A stretch of DNA of 64,000 bases from Vampirovibrionales bacterium (GTDB taxonomy: Bacteria; Cyanobacteriota; Vampirovibrionia; Vampirovibrionales; Vampirovibrionaceae), in assembly GCA_029866025.1 (NCBI GenBank), contig JARXAD010000007.1, forward strand, positions 49,954-113,953, written 5' to 3'. Each line of letters starts with the position of its first letter. Position 1 is the first letter of the stretch. The translations under genes and the position numbers were made by a program. Shown piece after piece: positions 1 to 8,807 of this stretch. The notes below the pieces were generated by a model. It saw nothing but the letters and a program-made list of their open reading frames with translations. It ran no database searches and was not told the origin of the DNA.

Positions 1-429
1 AACCGTTCCATCCATCAATTTTTGGCCATTAAACTCCGATGACGAAGCCAAACGATTGATTTCATCTGCCAATGTACGAATTTCCATCGCTGCCGCGATA
101 CGGGCACTGGCGCTTTGGGTATCACTGGCTGCTTGAACAGCCAATTCACGCATCCGCTGCAAATGGTCTTGAATCGTTCCTAAAGTAGATTCTGCAGTGC
201 CTAAAATATTCACACCGGTTTCCGCATTAATGTTAGCTTGCCGAATGGAACGAAGATCTTGCTTCATGGCCACAGCGGTGGCATAGCCCACCGGATCATC
301 CGAAGCCCGATTCACACGATAGCCCGTGGTTAACTGTTCAAAAGTACGGCTCGTCGCCTTGGTACTTAAATTCATCTGATAGACTGCTCTCAGGCTAGAA
401 ATATTGGTATTGATGTTGGCAACGGCCAT
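1..429 (-). CDS. fliC: Flagellin, N-terminal part (runs off the window)
   Basis: The first 143 codons of a flagellin read on the minus strand from an ATG at 429; the gene continues beyond position 1. The product starts MAVANINTNISSLRAVYQMN and goes on through TTGYRVNRASDDP, the conserved D0/D1 helix of flagellins (compare SGxRINxAxDDAAG). The stretch to LASSSEFNGQKLMDG is also typical. Flagellin polymerises outside the cell into the filament after export by the flagellar type III apparatus. A purine-rich AGAGAGGA lies about 8 bases before the ATG. No convincing sigma-28 promoter was found upstream. The C-terminal D0 half cannot be judged. Confidence 0.93.
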   Translation of the reverse strand, partial: MAVANINTNISSLRAVYQMNLSTKATSRTFEQLTTGYRVNRASDDPVGYATAVAMKQDLRSIRQANINAETGVNILGTAESTLGTIQDHLQRMRELAVQAASDTQSASARIAAAMEIRTLADEINRLASSSEFNGQKLMDGTV

Positions 430-735
430 GGGAACAATCCTCTCTCAGCTTATTAGGTTCTTCCGCTCATTTTCCATCGCTGTGGATACAGTGGGTATCG
501 CTCTACGGCCCAATTTCATGAAGGGCACTGCGGTGTAAAATCCACCCCACAGGCGACTTAAAGCCACTCTGCCCACACCACTTGATGGAGAAAGTCATCC
601 TTTACCCCCGCTTCTCTCCTCTGAGTAAAGGGGGGATAAACCCCACATCCACCGCCTGCTGTTTTCACCTTGTGTTTGGTACCATTAGAAAAACGCCATC
701 ATCATGTTGGTTTTAGACGGAAGGAAGTGCATATC
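430..735. other. Divergent intergenic region, flagellin / ugd-like gene
   Basis: About 300 bases between two divergently read genes with no supported gene. A short inverted repeat (CCTTTAC at 599-605, GTAAAGG at 625-631, 19-base loop) lies in it. A TTG-initiated extension of the downstream reading frame from 670 is possible but has no ribosome binding site. Confidence 0.5.
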
Positions 736-2163
736 ATGCCCCATCAAACAGCCAAAAAAGGGATGAAAATGGCGGTGATTGGCTCTGGCTATGTGGGTAC
801 CGTAACGGGTGCGTGCCTGGCAGAATTAGGCCATACCGTGGTATGCACCGACTTGGACGCCGATAAAATTTCACTGCTCCAAAAAGGCGACGTGCCTTTT
901 TTTGAAAAAGGTCTAGCCAGTCTTATTCGCACCCACCAGCAAGACAAGCGCCTGACCTTTACCACCCAAACGCGAGAGGCCATTGCCGACGCCGACATTA
1001 TTTTTCTCTGTGTGGGACCTGTTTCGTCTCATGTGGGGGGCAAACCTGATATGAAGCCGCTAACCTTAGCGGTAGACGATATTGCCGCCACCATGCGGCC
1101 TGACAAGTACCGCTTGATTGTGGAAAAAAGCACATTGCCTGTAAAATCGGGCGAGTACCTTAAACAATTATTGTCTAAATCACTGCAGCTAGCCCACCCC
1201 GAAATTAGCCTAGACGAAGCCACCCGTCCCTTTGATATTACGGCGGTGCCCCAATTTATGCGGGAAGGCAACGCGATTCACGATTTTTTCAACCCTGATC
1301 GGGTGGTTATTGGCAGCGATAGCGAACGTGCCACGGATATGTTGGTCAAAATCTATCAGGCCCTCAATGCCCCGTTGCTGATTACCGATGTGAACAGTGC
1401 CGAAGTGATTAAGCACGCCACTAATGCCTTTTTGGCCATGAAAATCTCCTTTATTAACTCCATTGCCCATGTGTGCGAAAAAACCGACGCCGACATTACC
1501 ATGGTGGCCAAAGGTTTGGGCATGGATAAACGCATTGCCCATGATTACTTAAACGCAGGTATTGGGTATGGCGGCATTTTCTTCCCCAAAGATATTCATT
1601 CGCTGGTGAGCATTGCCGACGAATACCACATTAATTTGGATTTACTAAAAGCCACCGAAACCATCAATCGCTACCAACGCATTCATTTTATTGAGCAGGT
1701 GGAAGCCGCCGTGCGCCAGTCCACGGGTAGCCACTCACTGGAAGGTAAACGTATTGGGGTGTGGGGGTTGGCCTTTAGGCCCGACACCGACGACATGCGC
1801 GATTGCCCTAGTACCCATATTATTCGAGGGCTTCTCCACCGTGGGGCTCATATTCAGGCGTATGACCCTATTGCCATGGGCAAGGCCAAGGCGTTGTTTC
1901 CTAAAATTACGTATTGCGCCGACCTTTACGATGCCGCCCAGAACGTTGATGCCATTGCCATTTTAACCGAGTGGCCGGAATTTATTTATGCCGATTTTCA
2001 AAAACTGAAAGCTGAGAGTGCTTGCCGTGTGATTGTGGATGGACGCAACTTGTACCACCCTCAAAAAATGGCAGAGTTAGGCTACGCCTACGTCAGTATT
2101 GGCCGTAAAAGCGTGATGCCCAAAGCTTCGAGCACCGATGAAAAACCTTTGGCCCACGTGTAG
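736..2163 (+). CDS. UDP-glucose/GDP-mannose dehydrogenase family protein with altered active site
   Basis: A 475-residue protein of the nucleotide-sugar dehydrogenase family, which oxidises UDP-glucose to UDP-glucuronate with two NAD+. The Rossmann motif GSGYVGTVTG is near the N-terminus. The central block ATNAFLAMKISFINSIAH keeps the active-site Lys and Asn. Two catalytic positions differ. The usual NPEFxxEG reads VPQFMREG (Gln173 for the Glu). The GGSCFPKD block reads GGIFFPKD, so the thiohemiacetal-forming Cys is Phe282. The rest of the chain and the C-terminal domain are full length. I chose ATG 736 because AAGGAAG lies 8 bases before it; an upstream TTG at 670 would add 22 unconserved residues. 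It is either a pseudoenzyme, a one-step oxidase, or a divergent enzyme. The family is certain and the activity is not. Confidence 0.85.
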   Translation: MPHQTAKKGMKMAVIGSGYVGTVTGACLAELGHTVVCTDLDADKISLLQKGDVPFFEKGLASLIRTHQQDKRLTFTTQTREAIADADIIFLCVGPVSSHVGGKPDMKPLTLAVDDIAATMRPDKYRLIVEKSTLPVKSGEYLKQLLSKSLQLAHPEISLDEATRPFDITAVPQFMREGNAIHDFFNPDRVVIGSDSERATDMLVKIYQALNAPLLITDVNSAEVIKHATNAFLAMKISFINSIAHVCEKTDADITMVAKGLGMDKRIAHDYLNAGIGYGGIFFPKDIHSLVSIADEYHINLDLLKATETINRYQRIHFIEQVEAAVRQSTGSHSLEGKRIGVWGLAFRPDTDDMRDCPSTHIIRGLLHRGAHIQAYDPIAMGKAKALFPKITYCADLYDAAQNVDAIAILTEWPEFIYADFQKLKAESACRVIVDGRNLYHPQKMAELGYAYVSIGRKSVMPKASSTDEKPLAHV

Positions 2164-2166
2164 CCA

Positions 2167-3558
2167 ATGTCCCATTTCAAAACAGCCGTTGATCAGCTTT
2201 CATTATTGGGAACGCCACCCCTTCCTTCTTCAGAAGATAATGACACCCCAAAAGTCTCTCCAGCCTCAAAAACGCCACGGCGTAAAAAGGCCCCATCGTT
2301 GCTGCACCCGGAGAATGCACCGTCCTCCGACAATTCCATGAGTGACCGGCCCTCATCGTATACCGTGTCCCAACTCACGCAACATCTGCAAGGGGTGCTG
2401 CAAGACGACCCGGTGCTGGGTCAAACCGTTACCGTGCGTGGCGAACTATCCAATCACAGCCCGTCATCTCGTGGGCACGTGTATTTTCAGCTAAAAGATG
2501 ACAGCGCTAGCCTGAAAGCCGTGGTGTGGTCCAGCGTAGCCGCACGCTTACCATTCAACTTGCAAAACGGCTTAGACGTGTACGCTACCGGCACCGTGGA
2601 AGTGTATGCCCCCAGTGGCTCCTATTCGCTGGTGGTTAAAACATTAGAGCCCGTTGGCGTGGGAGCCTTGCAACTGGCTTTTCAGCAGCTTAAAGAGCGC
2701 CTAGACGCCGACGGCTGCTTTGACCCTGAGCTGAAGCAACCCTTGCCCAGTTTCCCTTGGCGACTTGGCATTATCACCGCCAAAACCGGTGCCGTCATTC
2801 ACGATATGCTGCGCGTCATTCGCCGCAAAAACCCACTGGTGAGTGTCCTACTGCATCCTGTGTCCGTTCAAGGCGTGGGGGCTGCACAAAGCATTGCCAA
2901 TGCCATCACCGAGCTCAACCGCCCCGAGTATGGGTTGGATCTATTGATTGTGGGCAGAGGCGGCGGCAGCTTTGAAGATCTGTTTTGCTTTAGCGAAGAG
3001 CCTGTGGTGCGAGCCATTGTGGCGTCTAAAGTACCCATTGTGGCGGGCATTGGCCACGAGCCAGATTTCTCACTGGCGGACGCCGCTGCAGATCTGAGTT
3101 GTTCCACCCCCACGGCGGCTGCCGAAGCTGCCGTGCCCGATGTGGTGGCCATGCAACAGCAATTTGAAGCGGTGGGTGAATACTTGGCCAGAGAACTGCA
3201 ACAACGCCTCAATACCGATGAACAGCGCCTGGATGCCCAAGCTGATCGGCTGTGTGAAATGGTAAACCGACAAGTACAAATAGCAACCCATCTGCTGGCT
3301 CAACATCAGCAAACCTTAACCCATGTGGGTGAACAGCTTTTAAACCCGTATGAGCATCACTTGGCCCAACAGGTTGGGGAACTGGATGGTCTAAGCCCGT
3401 TAAAAACCTTGGCCCGTGGGTACGCCGTGGCCCAGCACCCAACGGGTGCCGTTATCACCAGTATTCATCAATTAGCGCCTCAAGAAACCATCACCCTTCG
3501 TTTTTCGGATGGCGGAGCCACGGCGTCCATTCAAACCATCCAATCATTCACCCCATAA
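2167..3558 (+). CDS. xseA: Exodeoxyribonuclease VII large subunit
   Basis: The 463-residue catalytic subunit of exonuclease VII, which degrades single-stranded DNA from either end. The N-terminal OB fold (VRGELSNHSPSSRGHVYFQL) is followed by the catalytic domain with LGIITAKTGAVIHDML, IVGRGGGSFEDL and GIGHEPDFSLADAAADL, then a coiled-coil region rich in Gln and Leu. It ends with the family block LARGYAV. The first 57 residues are a Pro/Ser-rich tail absent from most homologues. An internal ATG at 2338 would start close to the OB fold, so the true start may be there. It begins 3 bases after the preceding stop codon and is followed by xseB, so the three genes are probably cotranscribed. Confidence 0.95.
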   Translation: MSHFKTAVDQLSLLGTPPLPSSEDNDTPKVSPASKTPRRKKAPSLLHPENAPSSDNSMSDRPSSYTVSQLTQHLQGVLQDDPVLGQTVTVRGELSNHSPSSRGHVYFQLKDDSASLKAVVWSSVAARLPFNLQNGLDVYATGTVEVYAPSGSYSLVVKTLEPVGVGALQLAFQQLKERLDADGCFDPELKQPLPSFPWRLGIITAKTGAVIHDMLRVIRRKNPLVSVLLHPVSVQGVGAAQSIANAITELNRPEYGLDLLIVGRGGGSFEDLFCFSEEPVVRAIVASKVPIVAGIGHEPDFSLADAAADLSCSTPTAAAEAAVPDVVAMQQQFEAVGEYLARELQQRLNTDEQRLDAQADRLCEMVNRQVQIATHLLAQHQQTLTHVGEQLLNPYEHHLAQQVGELDGLSPLKTLARGYAVAQHPTGAVITSIHQLAPQETITLRFSDGGATASIQTIQSFTP

Positions 3559-3574
3559 TTTGGAGACCCCACTC

Positions 3575-3817
3575 ATGCCTACGCCACCGCCCACCTCTTT
3601 TTCTGCCGCCACCGAAACTCTGGAATCCGTGTTGCAGCGCTTTCGGAATGATAATTTACCCTTAGAAGACGCCATTGCCTTGTTTGAGGAAGGCGTGGGT
3701 GCCTTGAATGTGTGCCAAACCACTTTGCAGCAAGCCCGCGGCAAGGTAGAGGTACTGCTCACCAGCATAAGTGATAGCACTACCGGTAAGGCAACGACGG
3801 AACCTTTTGATGTTTAA
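3575..3817 (+). CDS. xseB: Exodeoxyribonuclease VII small subunit
   Basis: An 80-residue partner of XseA; several copies bind the large subunit's coiled-coil arm. The family pattern is clear: LESVLQRFRNDNLPLEDAIALFEEG followed by a C-terminal helix with VCQTTLQQARGKVEVL. ATG 3575 is used, preceded by TGGAGA, and gives the usual length. The open frame extends upstream to 3509 inside xseA, but that part is not conserved. Confidence 0.93.
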   Translation: MPTPPPTSFSAATETLESVLQRFRNDNLPLEDAIALFEEGVGALNVCQTTLQQARGKVEVLLTSISDSTTGKATTEPFDV

Positions 3818-3868
3818 CAGTGTTCTTGCCTCCCTCATTCAGAGGTAGCTTACGGGTACCAGAGTGCC

Positions 3869-3874
3869 TACAAT
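3869..3874 (+). promoter_or_regulatory. Possible -10 element of the petH-type gene
   Basis: TACAAT lies 38 bases before the GTG start of the reductase gene. A poor -35 (TAGCTT) lies 17 bases upstream, so only the -10 is persuasive. Confidence 0.35.
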
Positions 3875-3912
3875 AGTGGCCAATTGTTTTTCTAACACTG
3901 GGAGAATTTTCT

Positions 3913-4800
3913 GTGACCACCGCCACCAATAACCTGCCAATGCCTTGGGCCCCAACTGAGATTCCTTCCAACCTGTACAAGCTGGCCAACCCCTTTACCG
4001 CTACGGTGTTGGAAAATCGTCGTTTGACCCAGGCCGAATCTCCCAACGATGTGCGCCACATTGTGATGAACCTGGAAGGCAGTGAGTATCGTTACCTGGA
4101 TGGCCAAAGTGTGGGCGTATTGCCCCCTGGTACAACCGATGACGGCAAAGCCCACAAACTGCGCCTGTATTCCATTGCGTCTCCCAGTGTGGGCGACGAT
4201 GGCCACGGGAAAACCGTGACGCTTTGCGTGAAACGAGCGCTCAGCAAGGGGCATCCGCCGGGGGTGTGCAGTAGTTTTTTGTGTAATAGCCAGCCGGGCG
4301 ATACCGTCAATCTTACCGGCCCTGTGGGCAAGGCCTTTCTCATGCCACCTGTGGAAAACGGCCACATGATTATGATTGCGACCGGAACGGGCATTGCGCC
4401 GTTTCGTGCCTTTTTAAAAACCCGTTATAACCAACGTGCCCACGAAACGGGCCAAAGCTGGCTGTTTTTTGGCTGCCAAACCCAGCAAGATATGCTATAC
4501 GCTGATGAGCTGGCCAGCTACGACCCCAACACCTTTAATTTGGTAACGGCCATTAGCCGCGAACAGCAAAACAAAGACGGCGGGCGTATGTATGTGCAAC
4601 ACCGTTTGCAAGAGCAAGCCGAGACCCTGTTTAATCTGCTAAAAGACGAACGCACCTACATTTACATGTGTGGCCTGCGGGGTATGGAGCCGGGCGTGAT
4701 GGAAGGCCTCGCCGGTGCGGCGGCTTCTCAAGGGATTGATTGGGATAGCTTTTTGGCCGACCTGAAAGCCCAGCACCGCTGGCACGTGGAAGTATACTAA
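3913..4800 (+). CDS. petH: Ferredoxin--NADP(+) reductase, plant/cyanobacterial type
   Basis: A 295-residue FAD enzyme that moves electrons between ferredoxin and NADP(H). The FAD-binding LRLYSIAS (the RxYS motif) is followed by VKRALSKGHPPGVCSSFL, the NADP-binding GTGIAPFRAF, and YMCGLRGMEPGV. The chain ends in WHVEVY with the C-terminal aromatic residue that stacks on the flavin in plant-type enzymes. There is no N-terminal phycobilisome-linker domain, unlike many cyanobacterial PetH proteins. Start is GTG 3913 with GGGAGAA 6 bases before. Without photosynthesis it would run from NADPH to ferredoxin, for example to supply reductant; that is inference. Reductases of aromatic-CoA epoxidases (BoxA type) are related and cannot be excluded. 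Confidence 0.87.
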   Translation: MTTATNNLPMPWAPTEIPSNLYKLANPFTATVLENRRLTQAESPNDVRHIVMNLEGSEYRYLDGQSVGVLPPGTTDDGKAHKLRLYSIASPSVGDDGHGKTVTLCVKRALSKGHPPGVCSSFLCNSQPGDTVNLTGPVGKAFLMPPVENGHMIMIATGTGIAPFRAFLKTRYNQRAHETGQSWLFFGCQTQQDMLYADELASYDPNTFNLVTAISREQQNKDGGRMYVQHRLQEQAETLFNLLKDERTYIYMCGLRGMEPGVMEGLAGAAASQGIDWDSFLADLKAQHRWHVEVY

Positions 4801-4890
4801 ACCTCTGCTGCTTACCATGTGTTTTAGGCAATTGGAGTGCTTCACCATACTTTAATGGAGATACCATTATTGTCATAAAGCCATTCGCTG

Positions 4891-5940
4891 ATGCTTACCA
4901 TAACGTCTCCTTCTTTCTCTGGCATTTCAACTCCTAAAAAAAGCACTGTCTCGAATGACCCTAAAAAACCCGAGACGTTACCCACATCCCCTACCACCAA
5001 GGGAAGTCGGCAACCAGTTTACCTCCATCAGTGGGGAATGGGTTTGTGGCCTTTCAAGCTTATTGGCAAACCCAAACCTGTTGAGTTGGTGCATGTAAAC
5101 ATTGGGCTCCACAACTTACCCAAGGAACTGGTTGACTTAAAAATCGCTCACCTCTCTGATCTACATGCCCACCACGATTATGGACGACTCCCAAAAAACT
5201 ACTGGGAAAATGCCATCGATAAAGTAGTAGAGGCAAAACCGGACGTCATTGTATTTACCGGGGACGCCGTGCACTTGGGTAGCCATTTTTTAACAAAGGC
5301 CACCAAACTCTTAAGTCAGCTGCCAAAAAACACCCCGAAAATAGCCGTTTTGGGGAATCACGACATGGCCGATGGCCAACACGGCAAAGGGGCGTCTCAA
5401 GCGCTAAAAGATGCTGGTTTTATTGTGTTAGAAGATAGCGTTACCGATATTATGCTACGTGGCAAGCGTATACGGCTACTGGGTGCAAAAGATTGCTGTG
5501 GAGAAAAAGGGAGTCTTAGCAATGTTCTAGCCAAGCAAAGTATTCAGGCTTTAAGAGAAGTCTTAAACAAGGTTCGTTATCATCAGACCCCTGCTGATTT
5601 AAAAATTGGCTTGGTTCATCACCCTGATTTGGCTAAAAAGCTGAAAAAAAACAATCTGAATGCGCAGCTCTTTCTCGCAGGCCATACTCACGGAGGGCAT
5701 CATCAATTTAAGAAAGAGCCATTAAAAGGGCTCTACAAATGGGCTAAAGAGAGATTTGCTTTTGGGACCCCCAAGTACAACCACAAACTCTACACCATCT
5801 ACGGAAATAGAAAGCTCTATGTATCTGGCGGAATGGCTACCCATATGCAAATTAAATGGGAGCATCCCCTCGCTACTATGCCCCCCATTCGCTTTGGCAT
5901 GCCCCCCGAAATTCCTATATTAACCTTGAAGCAGGCTTAG
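4891..5940 (+). CDS. Calcineurin-like metallophosphoesterase (YkuE type)
   Basis: A 349-residue phosphoesterase with all dimetal motifs in order: HLSDLHAHHDYG, FTGDAVHLGS, VLGNHDMADG, LVHHPD and LAGHTHGGHHQ. The YkuE/LpxG-like subgroup includes phosphodiesterases of the envelope. With lpxA, lpxC and lpxD in this window it could be the missing UDP-diacylglucosamine pyrophosphatase, but nothing here proves that. The first 60 residues are low-complexity, Thr/Pro/Lys-rich and start MLTITSPSFSGI, one of the recurrent Pro-x-Phe-Ser N-termini in this window. Its stop overlaps the stop of the convergent permease gene. Confidence 0.8.
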   Translation: MLTITSPSFSGISTPKKSTVSNDPKKPETLPTSPTTKGSRQPVYLHQWGMGLWPFKLIGKPKPVELVHVNIGLHNLPKELVDLKIAHLSDLHAHHDYGRLPKNYWENAIDKVVEAKPDVIVFTGDAVHLGSHFLTKATKLLSQLPKNTPKIAVLGNHDMADGQHGKGASQALKDAGFIVLEDSVTDIMLRGKRIRLLGAKDCCGEKGSLSNVLAKQSIQALREVLNKVRYHQTPADLKIGLVHHPDLAKKLKKNNLNAQLFLAGHTHGGHHQFKKEPLKGLYKWAKERFAFGTPKYNHKLYTIYGNRKLYVSGGMATHMQIKWEHPLATMPPIRFGMPPEIPILTLKQA

Positions 5941-6854
5941 TTGGAGTTTTGAAAATGTTTTTGCGATAAGCCAAGGCCCGCCAATAACACAAAGAGCAAC
6001 ACCCCCAAAGCGGCGGCGGCGCCAATATTAAATTGTTCAAAAGCCAGCTTTACCAGCCAAAACACCCACAGGGTGGTGGCGTTATTGGGCCCCCCCCGTG
6101 TGAGTAGATACACACTATCAAAGGTTTGGCAAGTATTAATGAGAGTCACCGTCACCACAAACACCACGGTGGGCCACAACAGTGGTAGCGTAATTTTGCT
6201 CAACGCCTTCAGCCCGCTGGCGCCATCCAACTTAGCGGCTTCCAGCACACTGTCTGGGATAGCTTGCAGCCCTGCCAAAAATAAAATGACGGTATAACCC
6301 ACGTGTTTCCACACATGCAAGGCCACCAATGCCCCCAAAGCCGTGCGTTCATCGTACAACCACACCATGGGCTGACCGCCATTCAGCCAATTTAAAGCCC
6401 CAACCCATTGTAAGAGTTGATTGAGTAATCCAGTGGCCGGATCATAAATCCAACCCCATACCAAGGCCACGCTAACCAGGGGAGCCACCACCGGTGTAAA
6501 ACTTAACCATTGAATCCACTTGGCGCTTCGGGTGGCCTGTTGATGCAACCACAGTGCCAGCCCTAGGCCCAATATCAACTCAAACACCGTAACCAACACC
6601 ACAAACCACAGGGTTTGGGTCATCACCTTGGCAAACAACGGATCCATTAACAGCGTTTGATACTGGTGGAGCCCTACCCACTGGGGCGCACCCAGCATAT
6701 CCCAATGAGTAAAACTAAGGCCCAACGATGCTACGGTAGGAAGCCACGTAAACAGAATAAGCCCCAACAGGACGGGTGCCACCAACCACCAGCCAAGAGT
6801 GTTTGACCAAAGTGTATTGGAGCAAAGGGACGACGGTTTTTGTGGAGGTGTCAT
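5937..6854 (-). CDS. Sugar ABC transporter permease (MalF/UgpA type)
   Basis: A 305-residue inner-membrane permease with six predicted membrane segments. The EAA loop LEAAKLDGASGLKALSKITL contacts the ATPase. The segment LGLSFTHWDMLGAPQWVGLHQY is typical of MalF/UgpA-type subunits of carbohydrate importers. Its ATG overlaps the stop of the upstream binding-protein gene by 4 bases, so the two are translationally coupled. No second permease (MalG type) and no ATPase gene follow; the next gene is convergent and overlaps by 4 bases. The transporter must borrow those parts from elsewhere. Confidence 0.88.
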   Translation of the reverse strand: MTPPQKPSSLCSNTLWSNTLGWWLVAPVLLGLILFTWLPTVASLGLSFTHWDMLGAPQWVGLHQYQTLLMDPLFAKVMTQTLWFVVLVTVFELILGLGLALWLHQQATRSAKWIQWLSFTPVVAPLVSVALVWGWIYDPATGLLNQLLQWVGALNWLNGGQPMVWLYDERTALGALVALHVWKHVGYTVILFLAGLQAIPDSVLEAAKLDGASGLKALSKITLPLLWPTVVFVVTVTLINTCQTFDSVYLLTRGGPNNATTLWVFWLVKLAFEQFNIGAAAALGVLLFVLLAGLGLSQKHFQNSN

Positions 6855-8158
6855 GAGGAGAAGCCCCCGTGTGTGTTATGGCAAAAACGCTGAGCCAAGG
6901 GTTGAAGCGCAGTTGATAACTGCTCCGGTGTAGCTTCGGTATCCCAATAGGGTTCCAAGGCCTGAGCCAACGCCGCTTCCACTTCGGGCCATTGAGCGTG
7001 GCTAGGGGTGGGTTGTCCTGTCGCGATGCTTTTACGCACCACACGGTAAAAAGCCGGCTCGTTGGCTAACGTTTTTTTTGCGACAGAGGAGCGCGCAGCT
7101 ACCAATAAACCACTGGTCGCTTGGGCGTAAAGTACTCGCTCACTGGTGAGAAAATCCACCAGTTCCCGAGCCTCTCTTTGATGCTGAGAGACTTTGGCAA
7201 TAACATAGCCTGTCGCGTCTACTCCTGTGGTACTACCCGCTTGCCCTGCTGGCAAAGGCCACACTCCCCAATTAAAGCGAGCTTGCTCGCGCAAAAGGGG
7301 CACTGTCCATCGGCCTGTCACTAAAAACGCCAGCCGTTGCTGCAAAAACAGCTGGGTCATGGTGGTGCGCGCCGAGTCCTTCCGCAGGGGAGCATGGCCT
7401 TGAGCCGTTAAGCGCATATAATCGGCTAAGGCTTTGGTCGCCTTGGGCGTGTGCAGATTAAAACAGCCGTGGTTGTCCCAAAGTTGGCCGCTATTGCCCC
7501 ACACCCACGGTAGCCAGTACAAAGGGGGTTCACGGTAAAACGACAGGGGGTAAACCTTTTCAGAAAGAGGTGTTTTTGGTTGGGCTTGAAGGATTTTTTG
7601 GTTAAGCCTTCCCATCTCCTCAAGGGTCCAATGGCGCGATGGGTAAGGGACCCCAAAACGCCGAAGCACATCGGTATTGACCAAAACCACCAAAGTAGAG
7701 ACATCCCGTGGAATGGCCATCAACTGCCCATTTACTTGCAACGATTTTAGAGCCGTTGGGAAAAAAGTGCGGGCCTCTTTTGTGGGCAGCTTGATTGGCT
7801 CCAACAGCCCATGGCTGGCAAAAGGGGGGACTTGCCAGCTGTTCATCAGCATGACATCGGGCAGAAGATTGCTAACCGCCAGTAAGTGGAGCTTGGTTAA
7901 ATAGCTTTCTGGGATATGACTGACATGCACCCGAATACGCAGGTGTTCTTCTTCAAAGCGAACCAATTGGTGGCGCAAGGTAGCCAGCTCTTGGGCGCCA
8001 CCCCACGTAGAGAGAGTTAACGTAACCGTTTCTCCCTGTGGAATGGGAGGAAGTACTTGATTGCATCTATTGAACCCCAGCAATAAAAAAATCAGCAGCC
8101 CGCCCGCCAACCAAGGCCAAGCAGCAGCTACTCTATAGTCTGTGGGGAAAAAACGCAT
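6851..8158 (-). CDS. Extracellular sugar-binding protein of an ABC transporter
   Basis: A 435-residue solute-binding protein of the family 1 (maltose/glycerol-phosphate-like) type. A hydrophobic N-terminal segment (LAGGLLIFLLLGF) is followed by TLTLSTWGGAQELATLRHQL, the usual first strand and helix. Later blocks include LPDVMLMNSWQVPPFASHGLLEPI and FLVTGRWTVPLLREQ. A Cys follows the hydrophobic segment, but Arg precedes it, so it is not a regular lipobox. The protein is probably membrane-anchored in the periplasm. The substrate cannot be told from sequence. It heads a two-gene operon with the permease. Confidence 0.85.
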   Translation of the reverse strand: MRFFPTDYRVAAAWPWLAGGLLIFLLLGFNRCNQVLPPIPQGETVTLTLSTWGGAQELATLRHQLVRFEEEHLRIRVHVSHIPESYLTKLHLLAVSNLLPDVMLMNSWQVPPFASHGLLEPIKLPTKEARTFFPTALKSLQVNGQLMAIPRDVSTLVVLVNTDVLRRFGVPYPSRHWTLEEMGRLNQKILQAQPKTPLSEKVYPLSFYREPPLYWLPWVWGNSGQLWDNHGCFNLHTPKATKALADYMRLTAQGHAPLRKDSARTTMTQLFLQQRLAFLVTGRWTVPLLREQARFNWGVWPLPAGQAGSTTGVDATGYVIAKVSQHQREARELVDFLTSERVLYAQATSGLLVAARSSVAKKTLANEPAFYRVVRKSIATGQPTPSHAQWPEVEAALAQALEPYWDTEATPEQLSTALQPLAQRFCHNTHGGFSS

Positions 8159-8317
8159 CGCTTTAGCCTATCACGGCCTTGTCTACTCCGCGGTAAGCAA
8201 CAAGCAAAATAACCAAAGGCGTTAAAAAAAGGAGGGCTTTACCCCCCAATTGTTAAGAATTTTAAAAGTGTGGTTTTTCGCTAGCAATTTTTAAAGCCCA
8301 CACGCCTTTATCTAAGT

Positions 8318-8689
8318 ATGAGTCTAGAATTTTGTGTGAACGATATGACAACCCCCAACGCCTCTGCGGCCTTTGTACACTACTTACAACACCAACCCGA
8401 AGCGTCCCAAACCGGCTGCTTACTGTGGTTATGGGCCAGCCAAGGCCCCGAAGGCCTCGCCAATCTCCAATCCAGTGCGCTTCAACACGTGTTGCACTCG
8501 TTAGAAACTCTGACCAGCGAAGAAGGCGTAACCATTCTCAGCCGCCAGAGTCTTAACGACGTAGTCGGTTGGACGGTCATGCACGAATTTGGCGTGCCCT
8601 TTAGCACCAAAAGCGTGTTCCCCCGGTTGGTGCAATCGGTATGCCAACGGCTACAAGCCACCAACGAGATTCAAGCCATTACTGCCTAA
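8318..8689 (+). CDS. Hypothetical protein, 123 residues
   Basis: Not recognised. The product is a small, probably helical, soluble protein with no signal peptide. A second possible start is ATG 8345. Neither start has a strong ribosome binding site. Codon use resembles that of the neighbouring genes, which favours a real gene. Confidence 0.55.
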   Translation: MSLEFCVNDMTTPNASAAFVHYLQHQPEASQTGCLLWLWASQGPEGLANLQSSALQHVLHSLETLTSEEGVTILSRQSLNDVVGWTVMHEFGVPFSTKSVFPRLVQSVCQRLQATNEIQAITA

Positions 8690-8727
8690 CATTTTTCCTA
8701 AAGCATCACCAATAGAGACGAGACTTT

Positions 8728-8802
8728 ATGGGACTACTGACCCTTTTCATCCGCGCCTTGCTCATCCGCTGGAGTGTCTACAACCAAAGCCGACCCGCTT
8801 AA
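8728..8802 (+). CDS. Possible 24-residue hydrophobic peptide
   Basis: An ATG-started reading frame encoding MGLLTLFIRALLIRWSVYNQ and four more residues. It is a single hydrophobic helix with a basic end. It sits between the 123-residue gene and the convergent glmU, with only a weak purine stretch before it. It may be chance. Confidence 0.3.
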   Translation: MGLLTLFIRALLIRWSVYNQSRPA

Positions 8803-8807
8803 TAGGG

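Noticed and set aside
495..520. Possible sigma-28 promoter for flagellin on the minus strand
   Set aside because: AGCGATAC resembles the -10 only partly and no matching -35 lies at the right distance.
789..1542. Long antisense frames opposite the ugd-like gene (and similar shadows opposite xseA, glmU, lpxD, sufB, sufD, glmS and others)
   Set aside because: They mirror real genes with clear families, have no ribosome binding sites and no recognisable products.
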